Source: JASFBA01 sp034433695
Lineage (GTDB): Bacteria; Chloroflexota; Chloroflexia; DTKN01
Assembly: GCA_034433695.1 (NCBI GenBank)
Contig: DAOUAK010000157.1
Coordinates: 1-31,440 of the forward strand
Length of the DNA stretch: 31,440 bases
Direction of reading: 5' to 3'
Positions 18,501 through 25,448 of the stretch are shown here, piece by piece. How positions within the stretch are numbered: position 1 is the first letter of the stretch; each line of letters starts with the position of its first letter. The translations under genes were made by a program, and so were the position numbers. The notes under the pieces were generated by a model. It saw only the letters and a program-made list of their open reading frames with translations, did not search any database and was not told where the DNA came from.

Positions 18501-18746
18501 GCCCTCGATCTTGACCGCCACGCCGTCGCGCACCTTGACCTTGATGCCGCAGCCGGTGTTGCACTGGAGACAGACGGTATAGATCTGCGTCTCCGGCCGG
18601 TCGAAGGGATAGGCGTTCTCGGCCAGGGGGGCGGCTCCGGCCACCCAGTTGCGGGCCTCCATGGCCGGCCGAATCGCCTGGGCGAAGAAGGCGGTGCCGC
18701 CCAGAAAAGCGCACGTCTTCAGGAAATCGCGGCGGGTGAGTTCCAC
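15516..18746 (-). CDS. Tat-exported molybdopterin oxidoreductase catalytic subunit, tetrathionate-reductase-like (TtrA type)
   Basis: The 1076-residue protein belongs to the DMSO-reductase superfamily. It opens with a twin-arginine signal (TRRDFLKT, residues 4-11) followed by a hydrophobic stretch. A [4Fe-4S] site is formed by Cys59, Cys62, Cys66 and Cys111. Cys268 in HTTVCQGSLYFTGKAMSEQ is the likely molybdenum ligand. Further features are VDVRFV-like substrate regions and DVHRGASQHTNGYYN, DYIFPDLSYLERWEFHKSH and GVVAFSLGHGHWAYGG near the C-terminus. Length and these motifs are closest, from memory, to tetrathionate reductase TtrA; polysulfide, selenate or arsenate reductase relatives cannot be excluded. 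It would reduce an oxyanion outside the membrane with electrons from the FeS and NrfD subunits. The start is GTG 18744-18746 with GGAGGTGA 3 nt before it. It is the last gene of the B-C-A operon. Confidence 0.85.
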   Translation of the reverse strand: MELTRRDFLKTCAFLGGTAFFAQAIRPAMEARNWVAGAAPLAENAYPFDRPETQIYTVCLQCNTGCGIKVKVRDGVAVKIEGSPYSPMSMWPHVPYATAPQEMATVEGWICPKGQAGLQTVYDPYRLRTVLKRAGPRGSGRWVTIPFEQALDEIVNGGDLFGEGHVDGLKDLFALRDPKVAKEMAADVAAIQKEKDKDKRRALVEAFKSKYAAYLDTLIDPDHPDLGPKNNQFCFIWGRLKDGRADLIKRFTLDAFGSVNAHGHTTVCQGSLYFTGKAMSEQFVEGKFTGGEKFYWQTDLAHAEFVIFVGASPFEGNYGPPLRAGKITEGLVSGRLRYVVVDPRLSKTAAKAWKWLPARPGTEGALALALIRLVIEAEGYNRTYLANANRAAANADHEPTYCNATWLIKVDEAGRPGKFLRGSDLGLEPEKRDKADGSGQWEFDPFVVLQEGKPVPFDPNDTKNPVEGDLLVDTEVEGPAARIRVKSALQVLYESASEHTLEEWAEICGLAPGDIRDVAREFIRHGRKASADVHRGASQHTNGYYNVQAWYDLNLLAGNFDYAGGMVKASAYDQAGGKEGQPFPIGKMHPGKMLPFGLTIIRSSKYQESTLFDRDGYPAKRPWYPLSSDIYQELFPSIGDAYPYPVKAVILYMGSPVYSLPAGHTNIEVLKDPKKLPLLICCDITVGETSMYADYIFPDLSYLERWEFHKSHPSVIVKNAPVRQPVIAPLTETVRVFGVEQPLSLEALLLGLAEKLGLSGFGPNGFGEGRPLVRGEDLYLKEVANLAFGDKKPDPGKGEPGEIVPDADDEEVRIFLEARRHLPATVFDPEVWRAAVGDEWWRKVIYVLNRGGRFQDWERALKGAQVANKYGKCIHMYCEKTYEVKDSLTGQHWSGVARYFPAPTDALDNLLEDEKEGYDLILITYREIVQTKSRTSGNYWLQAILPENFVLMNSRDASRLGLRNGDRVRILSKTNPAGEWDLGNGVKWPMVGRLKVIEGIRPGVVAFSLGHGHWAYGGTDIVVDGVTIRGDPRRITGVHANAAMRTDTHNPNTCLRDLVGGSAVFYDSRVKVVPEV

Positions 18747-18762
18747 GGGTCACCTCCGATCG

Positions 18763-20007
18763 TTATGCGCCGTGCGGTGCGTGCTGCACCTCGGTTTCCA
18801 AAGGCAGGAAAGAGGCCCCCAGGGCGAACAGGATCAGGGCCAGGCCGATGCCGAAGAGGGTGACCTGCCATTCCATCAGGCTGGGGACGTAGAGGCCATA
18901 GGTCCAGTGGGGTTCGTAGAACGAGCGGCCGATGCCGGGCAGTTCCTCCACGGCAAAGCCGGGCAGAACGATGTTCCAGCGAATGCCGACAAAGCCGATG
19001 GCCGAGATGGCCCCGGCCAGGCCGGACCAGAAGGCGCTCTTCCGTCCCAGGGTAAAGAGGATCAGCAGGGGCAGGCCCAGGGCAAAGCCGGCCCCCAGCA
19101 CCCAGAAGATGTACCAGTTGGGGCCGAACAACTGGTCGTGGATGGGAACAAAGTGCGCCGGAGCGGTGCCGTAAAGGCTCACCAGGAATTCGGCGACCTC
19201 CATCAGCACATCGAACAGGATGAGGAAGATGAGGAGGCGCCCCAGACCGATGACCTCCTCCCGATATTTGCGGAAGCCGTTACGGATGGCAAAGGCGGCC
19301 AGGGCGGTGAGCAATCCGCCGCCGGAGGCCAGGGCCGAGACCAGGAACATGATGGGGAAGAGGCCGGTATACCAGTAGGCCCGGGCCACCGTCACGGCAA
19401 AGACGGCCCCGGTGCCGCCGTGAAAGGCGACCGCCAGCGGAACGCCGATGGCCCCCAGCACCCGCACGACCCGGAGGTCCCGCCGGTGGGCCTCCGGGCT
19501 ATCCTCTTGGGTCCCCAGGGCCAGGATGCGGTAGAGTCTCCCCTTGAAGCCGCCGGCCTTTGCCCCCCGGGCCAGGTCGCGGCGCATCAGAAACCAGGCT
19601 TCGGCCAGGAGGAGGAAGAAATAGGCCGTGTAGAGCCAGACGATCCAGGCCAGCGGGGAACTGAAACTGGGCCGCAGGAAGACGGAAAAGACCCGTTCCA
19701 TCCGTCCCAGGTCCACCCAGATGAAGATCAGGGCGGTAATGAGCGAGACCAGGGCGGTGAAGATGGCCAGTCGGCCCACCCCCTCGAAGCGCTTGAGCCC
19801 GAAGACATAGACCAGCGAGGAGATTAGAAAGGCGCCGGCCGAAAGGCCGATGAAATAGATGTAAAAGACCACCCAGAGCGCCCAGGGTACCGGGGCGCCG
19901 TAGCCGACGTGCAAGAGGCCCAGGCCGATTCGGTCGGCTATGCCGACGCTACCGATGCCCAGGGCGACCAGCCCCAGGAGCAAGGTAATCAGGAGACGCT
20001 TGCTCAT
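18763..20007 (-). CDS. NrfD/PsrC-family membrane subunit (TtrC-like)
   Basis: The 414-residue product has about nine to ten membrane helices and the features of the NrfD/PsrC family, which oxidises quinol and passes electrons to a peripheral FeS subunit. Recognisable stretches are WALWVVFYIYFIGLSAGAF in helix 2, FIWVDLGRMERVFSVFLRP and FGPNWYIFWVLGAGFALGLP. It carries no heme motif. The start is ATG 20005-20007 with AAGGAGGG upstream. It begins 15 nt after the FeS gene and ends 16 nt before the catalytic gene, so the three are one transcript. In the membrane it should link the quinone pool with the extracytoplasmic dehydrogenase-type module; whether this conserves energy cannot be judged from sequence. 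Confidence 0.9.
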   Translation of the reverse strand: MSKRLLITLLLGLVALGIGSVGIADRIGLGLLHVGYGAPVPWALWVVFYIYFIGLSAGAFLISSLVYVFGLKRFEGVGRLAIFTALVSLITALIFIWVDLGRMERVFSVFLRPSFSSPLAWIVWLYTAYFFLLLAEAWFLMRRDLARGAKAGGFKGRLYRILALGTQEDSPEAHRRDLRVVRVLGAIGVPLAVAFHGGTGAVFAVTVARAYWYTGLFPIMFLVSALASGGGLLTALAAFAIRNGFRKYREEVIGLGRLLIFLILFDVLMEVAEFLVSLYGTAPAHFVPIHDQLFGPNWYIFWVLGAGFALGLPLLILFTLGRKSAFWSGLAGAISAIGFVGIRWNIVLPGFAVEELPGIGRSFYEPHWTYGLYVPSLMEWQVTLFGIGLALILFALGASFLPLETEVQHAPHGA

Positions 20008-20022
20008 CCGATCCCTCCTTCG

Positions 20023-20739
20023 CTACAGAAGGTAATACACGCTAGGCTCGGTGCCCAGTTCCTCTTTGAGGCGCATGACGCTGGGCGAGGCGGCTTCCTG
20101 CGCCACCAGGCTTTCGGGGTCGTTCAGGTCGCCGAAGGTGCGGGCTCCGCCGATGCAGGTGGTGATGCAGGCCGGCAGCATCCCCTTTTCCAGGCGATGC
20201 AGGCAGAATGTGCACTTGCGGGCGTTGCCGATAGGGGAAACGTTGCGGTTGGCGGGATTGCGCTTCCATTCCCGGCCGTATTCAAAGTTCGACGAAAGGT
20301 CGTAGGGGGCCGTAGAGGGGGTACGTTCCACCGTGTAAAAGTCGCCAAAGTCGAAGGAACGCGCCCCATAGGGGCAGGCACTCAGGCAATAGCGGCAGCC
20401 GATACAGACCTCGTAGTCAATGACCACGATGCCGTCGGCCCGGCGATAGGTGGCCCCCACCGGGCAGACCCGGGTGCAGGGCGGATGTTCGCACTGCATA
20501 CACGGCCGGGGAAGAAAACGGCGGGTTACGCTGGGGTAACGGCCGATCTCTTCTTCCAGCACCACGTGGTAGGTCACGCCGGGCGGCGTGTTATTTTCGG
20601 CCTTGCAGGCCACCGTACAGGCATTGCAGCCCACGCATCGGCGCAGGTCGATGACCATGCCCCAGTGCCTTTCGGTGATCGGCCGGGTCAGGGCCCGCCG
20701 CAGGTCCTCTTGCATACGCAAAAGGCGGTTTTCGGTCAT
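20023..20739 (-). CDS. Four-cluster ferredoxin-like electron-transfer subunit (TtrB-like)
   Basis: From ATG 20737-20739 (GGAGG 6 nt upstream) the product has 238 residues; the frame is open for another 51 codons upstream, but these lie in the promoter region. Sixteen cysteines form four [4Fe-4S] sites: Cys35/38/41/45, Cys80/83/88/92, Cys112/115/118/122 and Cys176/179/191/195. This pattern, with CMQCEHPPCTRVCPVGA and CIGCRYCLSACPYGAR, is typical of DmsB/PsrB/TtrB subunits that carry electrons from the membrane anchor to the molybdenum subunit. There is no signal peptide; such subunits are usually exported as passengers of the Tat-bearing catalytic subunit. First gene of the operon, downstream of the control region at 20740-21088. 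Confidence 0.93.
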   Translation of the reverse strand: MTENRLLRMQEDLRRALTRPITERHWGMVIDLRRCVGCNACTVACKAENNTPPGVTYHVVLEEEIGRYPSVTRRFLPRPCMQCEHPPCTRVCPVGATYRRADGIVVIDYEVCIGCRYCLSACPYGARSFDFGDFYTVERTPSTAPYDLSSNFEYGREWKRNPANRNVSPIGNARKCTFCLHRLEKGMLPACITTCIGGARTFGDLNDPESLVAQEAASPSVMRLKEELGTEPSVYYLL

Positions 20740-20887
20740 CCTCGCCCTCCTATCACTTCCATCGCGCGTGCCGGCCCGTTTCCGACCATGTAGGAACGGG
20801 GACCGGCCACGCCGTTTCCACCTTATCAGGCCGGCCGCCTCATCCGAAAGCCCGCTTTTTCCGAGCGCGGAGGAAACCGGCTTTTTT

Positions 20888-20932
20888 AGCATACAACGAC
20901 CTCAGAATCCCGTCTAGCGGGGAAATTTCTGA
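20888..20932 (-). promoter_or_regulatory. Candidate activator-dependent promoter and operator of the reductase operon
   Basis: On the minus strand a -10-like TATGCT (plus 20888-20893) has no recognisable -35. In place of it lies a dyad: TCAGAA (20902-20907) and TTCTGA (20927-20932), with an inner CCCG/CGGG pair, centred near 20917, about 35-40 nt upstream of the predicted start of transcription. That is a typical position for a bound activator contacting polymerase, and the likely binder is the response regulator encoded next door. All of this is by eye. Confidence 0.4.
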
Positions 20933-20948
20933 AAATGGGGGGCAGAGC

Positions 20949-20986
20949 GTCGGGGAAAGTCCGGGTTCTCGTGTCAGGGAAAGCCC
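20949..20986. repeat. Pair of 14-nt direct repeats upstream of the reductase operon
   Basis: GTCGGGGAAAGTCC (20949-20962) and GTCAGGGAAAGCCC (20973-20986) match at 12 of 14 positions and begin 24 nt apart, slightly more than two helical turns. They lie upstream of the dyad at 20902-20932, inside the 349-nt noncoding region between the response regulator gene and the FeS gene. They are possible additional regulator sites. Nothing else gene-like was found in this region. Confidence 0.45.
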
Positions 20987-21088
20987 CCGATCCAGTGCTC
21001 TGGGCCCTCTCATATATGGGCAATCACCAAGTTCTAAAGGCAATAGATCGCCTGTGGATTCCTGCATTTGAGGTCGGCGCTCGGGCCT

Positions 21089-21772
21089 CTAGCGCTCCAG
21101 AAGTCCTCGCTGAAGCGCATAGCGCACGATGTCGGCCCGGCTGCGCAGGCCCAGTTTCTCGGTCAGCCGGGCCCGATACGTCTCGACCGTCTTGACGCTC
21201 AGGCAAAGTTGGTCGGCCACCTGCTGGTTGGTATAGCCCAGCGCCAGGAGGCGAAGGACCTCCTGCTCCCGGGGACTCAGACGTTCGTAGTCGTCGCTTT
21301 CGCCGACGGTCTCTCCCCGGCGTAGCAGGCCTTCCACCAGGATGCGGGCGTGGGCCGGGTGGAGGTACGTCCCTCCCCGGTAGGCAGCGCGGATGGCAGA
21401 AAGGAGTTCGGTGTCGGCAGCCTGTTTGAGGACGTAGCCGACGCCGCCGGCCTCCAGGACGGCCCGGAGGTAGCCTTCGTCGTCGTGCATGGTCAAGGCC
21501 AGCACGCGGGCCTCCGGCCGGCCGGCCCGGATGCGGCGGATGGCCTCCAGTCCGGCCACACCGCTACCGGAACCGCCGGGACGGGCCGGCAGCGTCAGGT
21601 CCATCAGCACCACGTCGGGCCGAAGCCCGGCCTCCAGCGCCACGGCCTCCTCAGCACTTCCGGCCTCCCCCACGACCTCCATATCGGGCTGGGCTTCCAG
21701 AAGCAGACGCAGCCCGCTCCGCAGGATGGCGTGGTCATCCGCGATGAGCACCCGAATCTTTTCCCCTGCCAT
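21089..21772 (-). CDS. Two-component response regulator, NarL/LuxR type
   Basis: The 227-residue protein has an N-terminal receiver domain with the acidic pocket Asp12/Asp13, phospho-acceptor Asp58 (VVLMD), Thr94 and Lys116 (YVLKQ). The loop after Asp58 is a little long (PARPGGSGSG). A LuxR-type helix-turn-helix follows (about residues 160-225: LSPREQEVLRLLALGYTNQQ, then LSVKTVETY), which binds DNA once the receiver is phosphorylated. The start ATG at 21770-21772 has GGAGGA upstream and lies 38 nt inside the end of the kinase gene, so the two are coupled. By position it should control the reductase operon that begins 349 nt downstream, as TtrR does in tetrathionate reduction loci. Confidence 0.93.
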   Translation of the reverse strand: MAGEKIRVLIADDHAILRSGLRLLLEAQPDMEVVGEAGSAEEAVALEAGLRPDVVLMDLTLPARPGGSGSGVAGLEAIRRIRAGRPEARVLALTMHDDEGYLRAVLEAGGVGYVLKQAADTELLSAIRAAYRGGTYLHPAHARILVEGLLRRGETVGESDDYERLSPREQEVLRLLALGYTNQQVADQLCLSVKTVETYRARLTEKLGLRSRADIVRYALQRGLLER

Positions 21773-23228
21773 CGGTCTCCTCCGGGCCTTCCCGGTTCAC
21801 CAGCGGCACCTCCACAAAGACGCTCGTCCCACGTCCCGGAGCCGATTCCACCGTCAGCGTGCCTCCCACCAGTTCGGCCCGTTCGCGCATACCGTGCAGC
21901 CCCAGGGAGTGTTCGCCCAGCGGCCCGTTCATCAGCCGCTCCGCATCAAAGCCACAACCGTCATCCTCCACGATGGCTACCACCGCCCCGCCTCGCACCT
22001 CCAGAAGAAGGCTGACCCGATGGGCCCGGGCATGGCGGACAACGTTGGTCAGCGCCTCCTGGATGATGCGGTAGAGGGCGGTCTCCGCCGCCGGAGGAAG
22101 ACGCACGTCGTCCAGACCCACCGTCTCCAGGTCCACGGCCAGATGGTAGCGGGAGGCACAGGTGTGGACGTAACGCTGCAGGGCCGGCACCAGCCCCAGG
22201 TCGTCCAGGATGCTGGGACGCAGTTCCAGGGCCAGTTCGCGTACCCCGTCCAGCGTGTCGGCAATGAGGGTCTTGAGTTCTTGCAGGCGGGTCGGGCTGG
22301 GATCGCTTTCCAGGTTCCGCAGCCCCACCAGGAGCGAGGTCAAAGCCTGACCCACCTGGTCATGGAGTTCGCGGGCGATGCGCCGGCGCTCCTCCTCCTG
22401 GGCGGTGATGACCTGCTCCAGGAACTGGCCGCGCCGGGCCTCCCGCTGCCGGAGCATTTCCAGAAGGCGGTTCTGCTCCTCCACCATGGCGTTGAACGAG
22501 CGGGCCAGTGCCCCCAGTTCATCCTCGGCCCAGACCGGAGCCCGATGGTTCAGGTCGCCCCGGGTCACGGCCCGCGTAGCCTCCACCAGCGCCCGGACCG
22601 GCCGCATGAGCACCCGGGTCAGGAGGTAACCGACGGCCACCCCAACCAGGGCAATGAGAAGGGTAATGAGGAGCAGGCGGTAAGTGATGGCCGAAAGTTG
22701 GGCCTGCAAGCGCTGCTCGGAAAGTCCGATGCGAGCCGTCCCGGCATGCCCGGCAAAGATGGGCACCGCTATGTCATGGATCAACCCTTCCTCGGTATCC
22801 AGGACCTGGAGACGGTAGCGTTCCTGCCCCGAGACCGGGTTGACGCTCAACAGGTCGGGCGGAACACCCCACTCGAAAGAGTGGACCAGGACTCGCCCCT
22901 GGGAATCGAGCACAAAGGCATAGCGCATATCTTCGTTATAGGCCACGGTGTCGCGGAGGAGTTCATGGAGAGCGAAGAGGTCGCCGGTCAGGATAAGGTC
23001 GGCGCTGCGGGCGGCCAGGTCGCGGGCGATGGAAATGCCCCGCTCATCCAGTTCATGGCCCAGGGCCTCGGCCGTGCTCGTTCGCACCTGCACCGTCACA
23101 CCCGCACCCAGAAGCAGGACCAGGCCCAGGACGATGCCCATAATCTTGATACCCACGCTGACCGCGCCGATGATGGCCCAGATTCGGGCGGCCGCTTCCC
23201 GAAAGATACGGCGCAGCCTTTCCTTCAC
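21735..23228 (-). CDS. Membrane sensor histidine kinase, NarX/HisKA_3 type with HAMP domain
   Basis: In the 497-residue kinase, membrane helix 1 (about 25-48), an extracytoplasmic sensor region (about 49-183), membrane helix 2 (about 184-206), a HAMP domain (about 207-258) and a coiled linker precede the HisKA_3 dimerisation domain with phospho-acceptor His289 in RRRIARELHDQ. The ATPase domain shows NVVRHARAHRV, EDDGCGFD and GLHGMRERAELVGG. The start is GTG 23226-23228, overlapping the stop of the binding-protein gene (GTGA), so the two are translationally coupled. In TtrS the PhnD-like binding domain is fused to the kinase; here it is a separate protein, and the sensor region of this kinase is the expected docking partner. 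Confidence 0.93.
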   Translation of the reverse strand: MKERLRRIFREAAARIWAIIGAVSVGIKIMGIVLGLVLLLGAGVTVQVRTSTAEALGHELDERGISIARDLAARSADLILTGDLFALHELLRDTVAYNEDMRYAFVLDSQGRVLVHSFEWGVPPDLLSVNPVSGQERYRLQVLDTEEGLIHDIAVPIFAGHAGTARIGLSEQRLQAQLSAITYRLLLITLLIALVGVAVGYLLTRVLMRPVRALVEATRAVTRGDLNHRAPVWAEDELGALARSFNAMVEEQNRLLEMLRQREARRGQFLEQVITAQEEERRRIARELHDQVGQALTSLLVGLRNLESDPSPTRLQELKTLIADTLDGVRELALELRPSILDDLGLVPALQRYVHTCASRYHLAVDLETVGLDDVRLPPAAETALYRIIQEALTNVVRHARAHRVSLLLEVRGGAVVAIVEDDGCGFDAERLMNGPLGEHSLGLHGMRERAELVGGTLTVESAPGRGTSVFVEVPLVNREGPEETDGRGKDSGAHRG

Positions 23229-24139
23229 GGTACCCGCTCCACCGCCTCCAGCGCCCTGCGTACCGAGTCATAGGCTCGGTCGTCCAGGACGACGAAGCGG
23301 TCGATCATCAATCCGGCCAGTGCCGCCCGCCCCTCCTCGTCCTGGTGCATGGTGAGCAGAAGGTTTTGCAAGAAAGCCTTTTCCTCCGCCGCCGTGGCGG
23401 GGTGGACCACCACCGGCGGCATGGCGCAGGGTTCCGAGCGGGCGATCACCCGGATCCGACCGGCCAGTTCAGGATGGCGGCCCAGGAAGTAGGTATAGAC
23501 CAGGCTGTCCACGGCGGCGCCGTCCACCAGGCCGTCGGCCACCGCCCGGATGGAGTTATCGTGGCTATAGGTGTAGAGGGTGCGGCCGAAGAAGAGGCCC
23601 GGCTCTTCCCCCATCTGCAGGAGCATGTAGAGGGCCATCAGCCGGCCGGAGTTGGAAAGCGGATCGGTGAAGGCAAAACTCTTGCCCCGCAGGTCGGCCA
23701 GGCTGTGCGCCGGACTGGAGGCCGGGACGATGATGTAAGAGTAGTAGACCGTCTCGCCCTGCACCTGGGGCACGGCCAGGAGTTCCATCCCCAAGTCCCG
23801 GTGGCCACGGATATAGGCGCCGGTGCAGACCAGGGCCAGATCCACCTCCCGATCACGTACCAGAGCGTTCACCTCGGCGTAGGTGCGGCGCTGTACCAGT
23901 TCGACCGGCCGGCCCAGCCGTCGCTCCAGGTAATCCAGAAACGGGAGGTACTCCTCGACCGTGCTCTGAGGCGAGATTACCGCGGCGATGGCCACCCGGA
24001 AGGGCCTGGCCTCGCCGGTCGTCGCCGGAGTAGGGGAGGGCCTCGGCTCGGCCAGGCTGACGTGGGGATACGATGGCCCGGCGTTACAGGCCATCCAGAG
24101 GAAACCCAGGACGATAAGCGCCAGAAGACACCGCATCAT
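23225..24139 (-). CDS. PhnD-like periplasmic binding lipoprotein, probable sensory partner of the kinase
   Basis: The 304-residue protein has a hydrophobic N-terminus ending in a cysteine (LWMAC, Cys18; an imperfect lipobox), a short Pro/Thr linker (about 31-42), and then a PhnD-type binding fold. It is recognisable from RVAIAAVISPQSTVEEYLPF, LDYLERRLGRPVEL, VDLALVCTGAYI, LRGKSFAFTDPLSNSGRL and VDGAAVDSLVYTYF. PhnD-type domains form the input part of TtrS sensors and also serve phosphonate transporters. No ABC permease or ATPase is nearby, while a kinase follows with a 4-nt overlap, so a sensing role is much more likely than transport. The ligand may be the electron acceptor of the adjacent reductase (tetrathionate or a similar sulfur oxyanion), which is inference. 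Confidence 0.88.
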   Translation of the reverse strand: MMRCLLALIVLGFLWMACNAGPSYPHVSLAEPRPSPTPATTGEARPFRVAIAAVISPQSTVEEYLPFLDYLERRLGRPVELVQRRTYAEVNALVRDREVDLALVCTGAYIRGHRDLGMELLAVPQVQGETVYYSYIIVPASSPAHSLADLRGKSFAFTDPLSNSGRLMALYMLLQMGEEPGLFFGRTLYTYSHDNSIRAVADGLVDGAAVDSLVYTYFLGRHPELAGRIRVIARSEPCAMPPVVVHPATAAEEKAFLQNLLLTMHQDEEGRAALAGLMIDRFVVLDDRAYDSVRRALEAVERVP

Positions 24140-24259
24140 CGGTTATACCCTGTAACGATATTGAACCCTATCCGGGCCGGCCCTGTCTCCCCCCGGGACC
24201 CTACCTGGCCGAGGAAGATGCCGGCCGTTCCCGATTCACGGGATTTCACCTTGGCTTTT

Positions 24260-24288
24260 ATTATACCACACATGCCCGATTGACGCCG
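24260..24288 (-). promoter_or_regulatory. Promoter for the sensor operon
   Basis: A perfect -10 TATAAT (plus 24260-24265) preceded by TGTGTGG (extended -10) reads on the minus strand towards the binding-protein gene. The -35 is poor (CGGCGT at 17 nt). The leader is about 115 nt long. The promoter is divergent from, and partly overlaps, the one at 24280-24308. Confidence 0.6.
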
Positions 24289-24308
24289 GCCGGCCGTTGT
24301 GGTAGAAT
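24280..24308 (+). promoter_or_regulatory. Promoter for the DUF457 hydrolase gene
   Basis: The -35 is TTGACG (24280-24285), the spacer 17 nt, and the -10 TAGAAT (24303-24308) preceded by TGTGG. It lies 29 nt upstream of the ATG at 24338. It overlaps the divergent promoter of the sensor operon. Confidence 0.75.
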
Positions 24309-24337
24309 AAGGGTGTGAACATCGCCCGGAGGCTACG

Positions 24338-25369
24338 ATGAAAGGCATCGCCCACTTTGTCAGCGGGGTGGCCATCGCCACCTTCTTTCCCCAGGTGGTC
24401 CAGCAGGGTGCCCAGGGGGGACTCCTCCCCGTCCTGGGCGGCATCGGCGGCATCCTCCCCGATACCCTCGACTTCAAGTTCGCCCGTTACTTTGAGCGCT
24501 ACGACGACGAAATTGACCCCGACCCCCGCGCCCCCGACCCCCAGGAGATCGCCGAACGCATCGCCCGCGCCATGCGCGAGGCCTACGAAAGCGGTCGCTC
24601 GCGCAACATTATGCTGCATACCATCCGAATGGGACCCGACCTCTGGCGGCAGTACTCCATCCGCTTCGAACCCCAGGCTGGCGAGGTCATCGTGCGGATC
24701 GGCCCGCTGGTCAACACCGGCCAGGTGCCCTATGTCGGGACGGAGCCGCAGGAGAATGCTGAAGCCCGCGTCCGGGTCGGCGTGCCGATGGTCCACACCT
24801 ACGACGCCGAAAACAAGGTAGACATCTTCAGCGGCCCCTCCTTCCGCTTCGAGCGCGAGGGCGACCACATACGCGTTCATTTCCTGGACTGGCATCGTCG
24901 CTGGTCGCACTCGCTTCTGACCGGACTGCTGGGCGGCATCCTGGCCGGCCTTCTGGTGGGACTTCTGGGCGGCTTCTCCCTGGGGTTTTGGGCCGGATGG
25001 GTCTTTGCCCTGGGCTTTGCCGGCCATATCCTGGAGGACCAACTGGGTTATATGGGTAGCAACCTCCTCTGGCCGATCACCCGGAGGCGAATGCCGGGGC
25101 TGCACCTTCTGCGTTCCGGCGACGCCATTCCCAACTTTCTCACCGTCTGGACGGCCCTGGCCCTTATCCTCTTCAACCTGGACCGCTTCTCGCCCAAACC
25201 GCTCCTTCCACCTTTCCCTTACCTCCTCCTGGCCCTCGGCATCCCCTGGGTTGTCCTGGGGGGACTCTACCTGGACCGGCGCCTCCGGCGTGCGCCGGCA
25301 CTCCCACCGGTAGAGAAACTGCGCCAGGGGGATATGGTGGCCGAAGGAGAAGAGGTGGAACTGGCCTGA
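24338..25369 (+). CDS. Membrane-bound metal-dependent hydrolase-like protein, YdjM/DUF457 family
   Basis: The 343-residue protein shows the scattered metal-binding motifs of the YdjM/DUF457 group: His6 in the first helix, GGILPDTLDF (Asp42, Asp45), RRWSHSLLTG near residue 190 and GHILEDQLGYMG near 228, each at a membrane segment. Between the second and third motif there is an unusually large soluble region (about residues 46-185), with FERYDDEIDPDPRAPDP and a beta-rich stretch (VIVRIGPLVNTGQVPYVG) that I do not recognise. The enzymatic activity of the family is not firmly established. The start ATG has GGAGG 5 nt upstream. The next gene, in the same direction, begins 79 nt downstream, so co-transcription is possible. 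Confidence 0.8.
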   Translation: MKGIAHFVSGVAIATFFPQVVQQGAQGGLLPVLGGIGGILPDTLDFKFARYFERYDDEIDPDPRAPDPQEIAERIARAMREAYESGRSRNIMLHTIRMGPDLWRQYSIRFEPQAGEVIVRIGPLVNTGQVPYVGTEPQENAEARVRVGVPMVHTYDAENKVDIFSGPSFRFEREGDHIRVHFLDWHRRWSHSLLTGLLGGILAGLLVGLLGGFSLGFWAGWVFALGFAGHILEDQLGYMGSNLLWPITRRRMPGLHLLRSGDAIPNFLTVWTALALILFNLDRFSPKPLLPPFPYLLLALGIPWVVLGGLYLDRRLRRAPALPPVEKLRQGDMVAEGEEVELA

Positions 25370-25448
25370 GCCCCGTTGACCGCGTTCGCCGGTTTCTTGA
25401 TTCGGCCATAGACCTTCGAGAATTCATACACCTTTCGGAGGTGAGACA

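Noticed and set aside
20740..20892. N-terminal extension of the FeS subunit by 51 residues
   Set aside because: The added residues have no family similarity and would include the promoter region; GGAGG precedes the inner ATG at 20737-20739.
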